Assembly: GCF_027595985.1 (NCBI RefSeq) | Contig: NC_073306.1 | Coordinates: forward strand, 97,562,926-97,626,925 | From: Sorex araneus | Taxonomy: Eukaryota; Chordata; Mammalia; Eulipotyphla; Soricidae | DNA: 64,000 nt | Direction: 5' to 3' | Notes under the pieces: generated by a model | The model's input: the letters and a program-made list of their open reading frames with translations, nothing else | The model's database searches: none | Told to the model about the DNA's origin: nothing | Position numbers and translations under genes: made by a program | In this document: one piece after another, positions 46,401 to 58,400 of the stretch | How the letters are laid out: the number at the start of each line of letters is the position of its first letter | How positions within the stretch are numbered: position 1 is the first letter of the stretch

Positions 46401-49400
46401 GACTTTGGGTTGCAGAAAGCGTGGTGTGGGGGCACCGGGGAAAGTTGGAATGTTGGTCCAGCAGGAGGCTACACCCCCTTTAGGAGACCAGGCCATTAGA
46501 GAACCATGCACCCAGAGAACGAGAACAAGCCCTCAGTAGCCTGTTGGGACTCGAGATGCCAGAAGTGGGGTGGGGAAGGTTCTGGGGAAAGCCCTGATGG
46601 CGGTCAAGCCAGAGGCCACGCCCCCTTTTGGAGACCACGCACCCAGAGAGCCAGACCATGCCCCCAGTAACCTTTTGGGACTCTGGGATGCAGAAAGCGG
46701 GGAGGGAGGCTTTGTGGAATGCCGGGATGTAGGTCCATCAGGAGGCCACTTCCCCTTTTGGAGACCATGACCCCATAGAAACAGGCCACACTTCCAGTAG
46801 CTGTTTAGACTCTGTGATGCGGAAATTGTGGTGCAGGGGTTCCGTGGAAAGCCTGGATGATGGTCCAGCAGGAGGCCACGCCCCCTTTTGGAGAACTCAC
46901 CCCCACAGAATCAGGCCATGGCCCCAGTAGCCTCTTGGGAATCAGGGAAGCAAAAAGCGGGGTGGTGGGGTGGTCGGGGAAAGCTGGGATTAAGAACCAA
47001 CAGGAGGCCACGCACCCTTTGGATGACCATGCCCCCAGAGAACCAGGCCACGCACCCAGTAGCCTCTTGGGTGTCTGGGATACGGAAAGCGTGGTGTGGG
47101 TGTTCTTAGGAAAGTCGGGATGTTGGTCCAGCAGAAGACCACACCCCGTTTTGGACACCACACACCAGAACCAGAACACGCCCCCAGAAGCCTCTTGAAA
47201 ATCTGGGATGCGGAAAGCGGGGTGGGGGGGTTCAGGTAAAAGCCAGGATGGCGGTTCAATTGGAGGCCACACCTTTCTTTAAATACCACGCCCCCAAGTA
47301 CCAGTCCACGCCCCCAATAGCTTCTTAGGACTCTAGGATGCGGAAAACAGGGTGGGGGACCACTGGAAAAGCCGGGATGGAGGTCAAGCAGGAGGCCACG
47401 CTCCCTATTGGAGACCACGCCCCTAGAGAACCAAAACAGGCCCCCAGTAGCCTCTTGTGACTCTGTGATGCAAAAAGCGGGGTTGGGGGGGTTCCGTGGA
47501 AAGCCGAGATGGCGGTCCAGCAGGAGGCCACGACCCCTTTAGGAGACCACGCCCCCAGAGAACCAGGCCCCGCCCCCAGTAGCCTCTTGGGACTGTGGGA
47601 TGTGGAAAGCGTGGTGTGGGGGGCTCCAGGGAAAGCCGGCATGGCTGTCAAGCAGGAGGCGATGCCTCCTTTTGGAGACCAAGGCCCCAGAGAACCAGAA
47701 ATGCCCCAAGTAGCCTCTTGGACTATAGGATGCGGAAAGCGGGGTGGTGGGTTGCTCTGGGGAAAGCTGGGATTAAGTTCCAACAGGAGGCCACAACCCC
47801 TTTGGGAGGCCACGCCCCCAGAGAGCCAGGCCGTGCCCCTAATATCCTCATGGACTCTAGAATGTGGAAGCGTTATGTGGGGTGCTCCATGGAAAGCGTG
47901 GATGATGGTTTGGCAGGAGGCTTCGCCCCCTTTTGCAGAACTCGCCCCCAGAGAATCAGGCCACGACCCCAGTAGCCTCTTGGGACTCGGGGATGTGGAA
48001 AGTGGGGTGGTGGGATGCTCTGGGGAAAGCCGGGATCAAGTTCCAACAGGAGACCACGACACCTTTGGGAGGCCACGCCCCCAGAGAACCAGGCCTCTTG
48101 GGACCGTGGGATGCGGAAAGCAGGGTGTGCGGGGCTCCAGGGAAAGCCAGGATGGCATTTCAGCAGGAGGCCATGCCTCCTTTTGGAGACCAAGCCTCCA
48201 GAGAACCAGAACACGCCCCAAGTAGCCTCTTGGACTGTGGGATGCAGAAATGGGGTGTGGGGGGCTCTGGGGAAAGCTGGGACGGCTGTCCAGAAGGTGG
48301 TCACGCCCCCTTTTGAGACCACACAACCAGAAACCAGACCACGCCTCCAGTAGCCTTTTTGGATTCTGGGATGCGGAAAACAGGGTGGGGGGACTCCGTG
48401 GAAAGCCTGAATGGCTTTCCAGCAGATGGAAAGCCTGAATGGCTTTCCAGCAGAAGGCCATGCCTCCTTTTGGAGACCATGGCCACAGAGAACAAGGCCT
48501 CGCCCCCAATACCCTCTAGAATTCTGGGATGCGGAAAGCGGGGTAGAGAGGCTACCCGGGAAATTCGGGATGGCTGTTGAGCAGGAGGTCATGACAGGAT
48601 AGTGATCCAGCAGTAGGCGACGCCCCCTTTTGGCAACCACGCACCCAGAGAACCAGAGAACCACGCCCCCAGTAGCCTCTTGTGACTCTGGGATGCAGAA
48701 AGCAGGGTGGGCTCTGGGGAAAGCTGGAATGGCGGTCCACCAGGACACCACGCCTTCTTTTGGAGCCCACACCCCCAGAGTAACAGGCCACGCCCCCAGA
48801 AACCTCTTGGGACTCTGGGATGCATAAAGCAGGGTGGGGGGTTCAGGAAAAGCCAGAATGTTGGTCCTGCAGAAGGCCACGTCCCCTTTTGGGGTCCACA
48901 CACCAAAAGAACCAGGTCACGCCCTTAGTAGCCTCTTGGGACTCTGAGATGCAGAAAGCGGGGTGGGTGGGTTCCGGGAAAAGCTCTGATGGAGGTCCAT
49001 CAGGAGGCCTCGCCCTCTTTACAGACCACGCCCCCAGAGAACCAGGCCACGCCCACAGTAGCCTCTTGGGACTCTGGGATACGGAAAGCTTGGTGGCCGG
49101 GATCTGTGGAAAGCTGGAATGGTGGTCCATCAGGAGGCCACGCGCGGTTTTGAAGACTACGCTCCCAGAGAACCAGGACACGCCACCAGTAGCCTCTTGG
49201 GACTCTATGATGCGGAAAGCAGGGTGGGGGGCTCTGTGGAAAGCCGGAATGGTGGTCCATCATGAGGCCATGCCCTCTTTGGAAACCAACCCCCCAGAGA
49301 ACCAGGCCACGACCCCGGTAGCTTCTTGGGACTCTGAGATTGAGAAGCTGGGTGGGAAGGTTCCAGGGAAAGCCGGGATGGCAGTCCATTAGGAGGCTCC

Positions 49401-52400
49401 GCCCCCTTTTGGAGACCACGCCCCCAGAGAGAGCCAGGCCCCTCCCCTAGTAGTTCTTGGGATTCTGGGATGCTTCAAACGAGGTGGGGGGTGCCGGGGA
49501 AAGCCGGGATGGCGTCTAGCAGGAGGCCACGTCCCCTTTTGGAGACCACGCCCCCACAGAACCAGGCCATGCCCCAGGTAGCCGCTTGGGACTCTGGGAT
49601 GCGGAAAGCAATGTGGGAGTCAGCTTCGGAGAAAGCCAGGATGATGGTCCAACAGAGGCAACGCCCTCTTTGGAGACGAAGCCCCCAGAATGGAGTTGCT
49701 CCGGCCAAGTCCCAAATAGCTTCTTGTGACTCTAGGATGCGGAAAGCTGGGTGGGGGTCCATCAGGGAGGAAGGAATGGCGGTCCATCAAGCAGCCACGC
49801 CCACTTTTGTAGACCATGTCCCCAGAGAACCAGACCACGCCCTCAGTAGCCTCTAGGGACTCTGAGATGCGGAAAGCAGGGTGGTGTTGGGCTCCGGGGA
49901 AAGCTGGTCTAGTAGGAGGCCAGGGCCCCTCTTGGAGACCACGCTCCCAGAGTGATAGCGGTCCATCAGGGGGCCACAGCTCCTTTTGTAAGCCACGCCC
50001 CCAGAGAACCAGGCACAACCCCAGTGCCCTCTCGACTTGGGATGCGAAAAGCACAGTGTGGTGCTCCGGAGAAAGCCCAGCAGGAGGCCATGCCCCCATT
50101 GGAGACCACGACCCCAGTGAACCAACCCACTCCTCCAGAAGCCTCTTTGTACTCTGAGATGCAGAAAGCGGGGTTTGGGGCTATGGGGGAAACCGTATTG
50201 GTGGTCCAGCAGGAGCCCACACCACATTTTGGAGACTACACCTTCAGAGAACCAAGCCACACCCCCAGTAGCCTCTTTGTTCTCTGGGATGCGGAAAGTG
50301 GGGTGTGGGGGGCTCCAGGGAAAGCCGGTATGGGGTCCAGAAGGAGGCCACGCCCAATATTGGAGGTCATGCCTTCCAGTGAACCAGGCCAAGATCCCAG
50401 TAGTCTCTTGGGACTCTGGAATAAAAAAGCGGGTAGAGTGACTCCGGGGAAAGCCGAGATGGCAGTCCAGAAGGAGGCCACGCCCCCATTTGAACACCAC
50501 TCCCACAGAGAACAAGGCTACGCCCCAGTAGTCTCTTGGGACTCTGGGATGCAGAAAGCGGGTTGGGTTGGGCTCCAGAAAAAACCGGGATGGCGGTCTG
50601 CAGGAGGCCATGCCCCATTTTAGAGACAACACCTCTAGAGAACCAGGCCACGCCCCCAGAAGCCTCTTTGTTCTCTGGGATGCGGAAAGCGGGGTGGGGA
50701 GGGCTCCAGGGAAAGCCAGGACGGGGTTCAGAAGGAGGCCACACCCCTTTTGGATTCGACGCCCCATAGCAACAGACCCTCCCCCAGTAGCCTCTTGGGA
50801 CTCAAGGATGCTGAATGCGGGGTAGGGGGGCTATGGGGAAAGCCAGGACGGTTGTCCAGCAAAAGAACATGCCCTCTCTTTTAGACCACGCTCCCAGAGA
50901 ACCAGGCCATGCCCCTAGTAGCCTCTTGGGACTCTAGATGCGGAAAGCAGGGTGGAGTTGCTCTGGGGAAACCCGGATATCCATCTAGTAGGAGGCCACG
51001 CTCGTTCTTGGAGACCACACCTTCAGCAAACCAGGCCACACCCTTAGTAGCCTCTTGGGACTCTGGAAAGCAGAAAGCGGGGTTGGAGGGCCTACAGGGA
51101 AAGCCGGGAAGGCAGTCCAGCAGAAGGCCACGCCTTTTTTTTGGAGACCACGCAACCAGAGAACCAGGCCACGCCCTAAGTAGCCTCTTGGGACTCTAGA
51201 TGCGAAAAGCAGGGTGGAGTTGCTCCGGGTAAACCCGGATATCCGTCTAGCAGGAGGCCACACTACCTTTTAGAGACCATTTCCCCAGAGAACCACGCCA
51301 CGCCGCCAGTACCCTCTAGGGTCTCTGGGATACAGAAAGCGAGGGGTGGGAGGGCTCCGAGTAAGCCGGGATGCTGGTACTGTAGGAGGCCACGCCCACT
51401 TTTGGAGACCACGACCCCAGAGACTTGGGCCATGCCCCAGTATCTGTTGGGACTCTGCGATGCGAAAAGCGGGTTGGGGGGTCCAGGGAAAGCCGGGAAT
51501 GCGGTCCAGAAAGATGCTACACCCCCTTTTACAGACCACGCTCCAGAGAACACACTCAGGAGAATCTTGGGACTCTGGGATGCGGAAAGGGGGGTGGGGA
51601 TGGCTCTGTGGAAAGCCGCGATGGCCTTCCAGCAGAAGAACCAGGCCAATCCCTCGTTAGCTTCTAGTAACACTGGGATGAGGAAAGCGGCATGGGCGGG
51701 CTCCGAGAAAGCCGGGATGGCGGTCCAGCAGGAGGCCACACCCCTTTGGGAATTGACGCCCCAGAGCAACAGGCCACGCCTTCAGTAGCTCCTTGGGACT
51801 CAGGGATGCTGACAGTGGGGTAGTTCTGGATAAAACTGGGATGGCAGTCCTTCAGGAGGCCACGCCCCTTTTTGGCGACCTCGCCCCAGAGAACCAGGCA
51901 TCGCCCCCAGTAGCCTCTTGGGACTCTGGCATGTGAAAAGAGGAGTGGAGGGAGCTCCAGGGAAAGCCGGGATGGTGTTCCAGCAGGAGGCCATGCCCCT
52001 CTTGGAGTCCACGCCCCCAGAGAATCAGGCCATGCCCCCAGTAACCTCTTGGGACTCTGGGATGCGAAAAGCGGGGTGAGGGGGCTCCTGGGAAAGCCTG
52101 GATGGCGGTCTAGAAGGAGGCCACACCCCTTTTGGAGACCACGCACCCAGAGTACTAGGTCTCTCCCCCAAGAGCCTCCTGGGACTCTGAGATGCTCAAA
52201 ACAGGGTGGGGGTGCTCCAGGGAAAGCTGGGATGGTGGTCCTGTAGGAGGCCATGCCCCTTTTGGAGTCCACGCCCCCAGAACACCAGGCCATGCACAGA
52301 GAGGGCTCTTGGAACTCTGGGATGGGGAAATCCGGGTGGGAGTACTCCGGGGAAAACCTGGATGGCGGTCCTTCAGGAGGCCATGTCCCCTTTTGGAGAC

Positions 52401-55400
52401 CTCGCTGCAGAGAACTAAGCCACGACCCCAGGAGTCTCATGGGATTCTGGCATGCAGAAAGCGGTGTGGGGGAATCTGGGGAAAGTCAGAATGGCGGTCC
52501 ATCATAAAGCCACGCCCCCGTTTGGAAACCATTACCCCAGAGAAACACGCCACACCGCCAGTCGTCAATTGGGTCTCTGGGATGCGGAAAGCGGGGTGGG
52601 GGTGCTTCGGGGAAAGCCAGGAATCCGGTCCAGAAAGACGCCACGCCCTCTTTTGCAGACCACGGCCCCAGAGAACCAGGCCACTGCCCCAGGAGCCTCC
52701 TGGTACTCTAGGATGCGGAAAGCAGGGTGGGGGAGCCTCTGGGGAGAGCCGGGATGGCAATCAGGCAGTAGTCCACGCTTCCTTCTCGAGACCACGACCC
52801 CAAAGACTAGGGCCAAGCCCCAGGAGCCTGTTGGGACTCTATGATGTGGAAAGCGGGTTGGGGGGGTCTTCGGGAAAAGCTGGGAATGTGGTCAGAAAGA
52901 TGCTACACCCCCTTTTGCAGACCACGGCTCCAGAGAACCAAGCCACGCCCTGAGCAGCCTCTTTGTGACTCTGGGATGCTCAAATCGAGGTGGGGGGGCT
53001 CCGGGTAAATCCAGGATGGCATTCCAGCAGTAGTCCACGCCCCCTTTGGAGACTACGACCCCAGAAAAGCATCCCACGCCCCCAGTAACCTGTTGGGACT
53101 CTGGGATACGGAGAGCGGGGTGGGGGGCTCTCGAGAAAGTCATAGTGGTGGTCCAGTAGGAGGCCACGCCCCCTTTGAGAGACCATTCCTCCACAGAACC
53201 ACGCTACACCGCCAGTAGCCTCTTGGGACTCTGGGCTGCGGAGAACAGGATGGGCGGCTCCGGGGAAACCGGGGATGGCTCTCCATCAGGAGACCACTCC
53301 CCTTTTGGAGACCACACCCCAGAGAACTATGCCACGCCCCCAGTAGCATCCTGGGACTCTGGGATGCAGAAAGCGGGCTGGTAGGGCTCCAGGGAAAGCC
53401 GGGATTGCGCTCCAGCAGGAGGCCACGCACCCTTTTGGAAACCACGCCCTAAGAGAACCAGGACACGCCCCCAGTAGCTTTTTGGGACTCTAGATACTGA
53501 AATCAGAGTGGGGGTGCTCTGAGGAAAGCCGAGATGTTTGTGCAGCATGAGGTCACGCGCCCTTTTAAAGACCACGCACCCAGAGAACCAGGCCACGCAC
53601 CCAATACCTCTTGGGACGCTCGGTTGCGTTAAGCGGGGTGGGAGAGCCGGGATGGCGGACCAGCAGGAGGCGAAATGCCCTTTTGGAGACCACTCGCCCA
53701 GCATACCTGGGCACACCCCCTGTTGTCTTTGGAACGCTTGCTTGCTGAAAGTGGGGTGGACAGGCTCCAGAGAAAGCCAGGATGGCTGTCCAGCTGGAGG
53801 CGACGCCCTCTCTGGGAGACCACGCCCACAGAGAACCAGGCCACGCCCCCAGTAGCCTCTTGGGAATATGGGATGCAGAAAGTGGGGGGGCTTCTGGGAA
53901 AGCCTGGAGGCGGTCCAGCAGGAGGCCACACCCCCTATTGGAAACCACACCCCGAGAGCCAGGCGACCCGCCCAGTAGCCTCTTGGTACTCGGGGATGCG
54001 GAAAGCATGGCTGCTGGGGCTCCGAGGAAAGCCGGGATGCGGTCAGGCAGGAGGCCATGACCCCTTTTGGAGACCACGCCCCCAGAGAACAAGGCCACGC
54101 CCTGGAGGTGTCTTGGGACCTTGGAATGATGAAAGTAGGGAGGGGGGCTCTAGAATAAGCTGGGATGGCGGCCAGCAGGATGCCACCCCACTTTTGGAGA
54201 CCACGCCAGTAGAGAGCCAGGCCACGCCCCCAGTAGCCTCTTGGGTATCTGGCATGCGGAAAGCGGGGTCGGGGGGCTCTGGGGAAAGCCCAGCAAGAGA
54301 CCACGCCCGCTTTTGGAGACCACGGCCCCAGAGAACCAGGTCACACTCCAAGTAACTTCTTTGGAATTGGGGATGCGAGAGCGTGGTTGGGAGGGCTCCC
54401 GGGAAAGCCGGGATGTTGATGCAGAAGGAGACCTTGCCCCGGATAACAGGCCAGGCCCCGAGTAGCCACTTGGGACTCTGGGATACAGAAAGTGGGGTGG
54501 GGGTCTCCGGGAAAAGCCAGGATTGTGGTTCAGCAGGAGGCCACGCCCCCTTTTGCAGACCACGCCAACAGAGAACCAGGCCATGCCTCCAGTTGCCCCT
54601 GTGACTGGGATAAGGAAAGAGGAGTAGGGGTCATCGGGCGAAATTCAGGTTGGTGGTCTAGCAGGAGGCCACGCACCCTTTTGGAGAAAAGCCTCCAGAG
54701 AACCAGGCCACGGCCCCACTAGCCTCTTGGGAGTTTGGGATGTGGAAAGTGGGTTGAGGTGGCTCTGGGGAAAGCTGGGAACGTGGTCCAGCAGGAGGCC
54801 AAGCCCTCTTTTGGAGACCACGTCTGGAGAGGACCAGGCCAAGCACCCAAGTAGACTCTTGGAACTCAGGCACGCGGAAAACGGGGTTGGCGGGTTCCGT
54901 GGAAAGCCCAGGGGGAGTCCACGCCCCCTTTTGGAGATCACGACCCCCAAACCAGGCCAAGCCCCCAATAGTGCTTTGGGACTCTGGGATGCAGAAAGTG
55001 AGTTGCTGGGGGCTCCGGGATAGCTGGGTGGTGGTCCAATGGAAGCCACGTCTTTGTTGTGGACCACGCCCCTAGAGAACCAGGCCAAGCCACCAGTAGC
55101 CTTCTGGAACTCTGGGATGTGGAAAGCAGGCTGAGGGTCTCCCGGGGAAGCCTGGATAGAGGTCAAGCAGGAGGCCACGCCCCCTATTGGAAACCATGCC
55201 TCAAGAGAACCAGAGCACGAGCCCAGTGGCCTCTTGGTACTCTGGGATAGAGAAAGCTTGGTTAGGGGGGGCTCTGAGCAAAATCAGATGGTAATCAAGC
55301 CGGAGGTCAGGACCCCATTTGGAGACCAAGCCCACAAGAACAAGGACACGCCCCCGGTATTCTCTTGGGACTCTGGGATGTGGAAAACAGGTAGGGGGGC

Positions 55401-58400
55401 TCCGGGATAAGGTAGGAGGGTGGTCCAGCAGGATGCCGCGCCCCCTTTTGGAGACCACGCCCCCAAGAACCAGACCACACCCCTAGTAGCCTATTGGGAC
55501 TCTGGGATGCGGAAAGCAGGGTGGGGGCCTTCCGGGAAAGCTCAGCAGGAAGCCATGCACACTTTTAGAGACCACACCCCCTAAGAGCCAGGCCATGCCC
55601 CAAGTAGCATCTTGGGACTTGGGATGCGGAAAGCGTGGTGGGGGGGCTCCCGGGAAAGTGGGGATAGCGATTTTGCAGGATGCCACGCCCTCTTATGGAG
55701 ACAACGTGCCCAGAGAACCAAATGACGCCCCCGATAGCCTCTTAGGATTCTGAGATATGGAAAATCGGTGGCGGGGGTTCCGGGGAAAGCCAGAATGGCG
55801 ATCCAACAGGAGGCCATGCCCCCATTTGGAGACCACACAACAGAGATCCAGGCCATGCACCCAAGAGTCACACTGAACTCTGGGATCTGGAAAGCAGGGT
55901 GGGGGACTCCCATAAAACCTGGTTCCAGCAGGATGTCACGACCCCTTATGGAGACCACGCCCCCAGAGAGCCAGGCCACGCCCCCAGTAGCCTCCTTGGA
56001 CTCCCGAATGCAGAATGAGGGGTTGGGGGCCTCCGGGGAAAGCCTGGATGATGGTCCAGCAGGAGGCCATGTCCCTTATTGGAGGTCACTCCCCCAGCAA
56101 ACCAGGCCACGGTTCCAGTAGCCTCTTGGGACTCTGGATAAAAAAGCGAGGTGGAGGTGGCTCGAGGAATGCTGAGACGGCGATCCAGAAGGAGCCCACG
56201 TCCCCTTTGGGACACCACGCCCACAGAGAACCAGGTCACGCCCCCAGTAGCCTCTTGGGAAACTGGGATGCAGAAAGCAGGTGGGGGCTCTGCGGAAATC
56301 CGGGATGGCGGTCCAGCAGGAGGCCATGGCCCCTTTTTGAGACCATGCCCCCAGAGAACCCTGCCACGCTCACAGTAGCCTCATGGGACTCTGGGATGCG
56401 GAAAATGGGGTCGGAAAGGCTCCAGGGAAAGCTGGGATGGCGGTTCAGCAGGAGGCCACGCCCCTTTTTAGACCACTTCCCCAGAGAAACAGGCCATGCA
56501 CCCTGTATCCTCTTGGGACTCTGAAATGCGGAAAGCAGGATGGGTGTCCTCGGGGGAAAGTCGAGATTGCGATCCAGAATGAGGCCATGCCCCATTTATG
56601 AGACCATGTCCCCAGAGAACAAGGCCTCACAACCAGTAGCCTCTCAGGACTCTGGGATGAGGAAAGCGGGGTGGAGTGGGCTCCGAGGTAAGCCGGAATG
56701 GCAGTCCAGCAGGAGGCCACAGCCCCTTTTAGAGACCACGCCCCCAGAGAATCAGGCCACGCCCCCAGTAACCTCTTTGAACTCTGGGATGTAAAAAGTG
56801 GGGTAAAGGGGGCTCCGGGGAAAGCCAGGATGGCGGTTTGCAGGATGCCACGCACCCTCTTTAGAGACCACAGCCCCGGAGGACAAGGCCATGCTCCCAA
56901 AAGACTCTTGGGACTCTGGGATTTGGAAAGCGGGGTTGGGGGCTCCGGGACAGCTCGGATGGAAGTCCAGCAGGAGGCCACGACCCCTTTTGGAGACCAC
57001 GCCTCCAAATAACCAGGCCAAACCCCCATTATCTTCTTAGGACTCTGGGGTGCGGAAGCGGGGTGGGGAGCTCCAGGAATGACGGCATGATGGTCCTTTA
57101 GTAGACCTCGCCCCCTTTTGGAGACGACGCCACCAGTGAACAAGGCCATGCTCCCAGCAACCACTTGGGACACTGAGATTCAGAAAGCGGAGAGTGGGGG
57201 GCTCTGGGGAAAGAAGGTACTGTTGTGCAGAAGGTGGCCACAACCCCTTTTGATCACGCACCCAGAGAACCAGACCATGCCCCCAGTAGCCTCTTGGGAT
57301 TCTGGGATTTGGAAAATGGGCAGGGGGGAACCCCAGAGATAGCCAGGATGTTGGTCAGTAGGATGTCTTGCCCCCTATGGAGACCACGCCCCCTGAGAAC
57401 CAGAACACGCCCCAGTAGCCTCCTGGGACTCTGCAATGTGAGAAGCAGGGTCATGAAGGTTCAGGGTGAAGCCTGGAAGGCGGTCCGGCAGGAGGCCACA
57501 GCCACACTTGGAGATCACGCCCCCAGAGTTATAGCGGTCCATCAGGAGGGCACGCACTCACTTGGAGACTATGCCCCCAGAGGACCCGGCCACGCCGAGT
57601 GGGGAGTGGAAAGTGGGGTGGGGAGTTCCAGGGAAAACAGGGATGGCTTTCCAGCAGGATCCCAAGCCCCCTTTTGGAATCCATGCCTCAGAGAACAAGG
57701 TAATGCCCTCAAGAGCCTCTTGGGACTGTGAGATGTAGAAAGCGGTCCTGGGTGCTCCGGAGAAATCCATATGGCAATCCAGCAGGAGGTCATGCCCCCT
57801 TTTGAAGAAAAACACCCCCAGAGACTAGGCCATGCCCCCATAGCCTCTTAGGATTACAGGATGTGGAAAGCGGGGTGGGGGAAGCTCCGGGGAGAGCCGG
57901 GATGGCGGTCCAGCTGGAGGCCATGACCCCTTCTGGAGACCATGCCTCCAGGGAACCAGGATACATCTCCCGTAGCGTCTTGGGACTATGGGTGTGGAAA
58001 ACACAGTTGGGGGACTCCAGGGAAAGTTGGGATGGCGGTCCAGCTGGAGGCCTTGCCCCCTTTTGGAGACCACGCCCCCAGAGAACCCAGCTACGCCCAC
58101 AGAAGCTTCTTGGGACTCTGGGATACAAAAGTGGGTTGGAGGTGGCTCCAGAAAAAGCAAAGATGGCAGTTTAGAAGGCCACGCCCCCTTTTGGACACAG
58201 CACCCCTTACGAATCAGGCCACACCCCAGTAGTCTCTTCAGACTCTGGGATGCAGAAAGCGGGTTCCGGGGGGCTCCGGGGAAAGCCGGGACGGCGGTCC
58301 AGCTGGAGGCCTTGCCCCCTTTTGGAGACCACGCCCCCAGAGAACCCAGCTACGCCCACAGAAGCTTCTTGGGACTCTGGGATATGGGAAGTGGGGTGGG

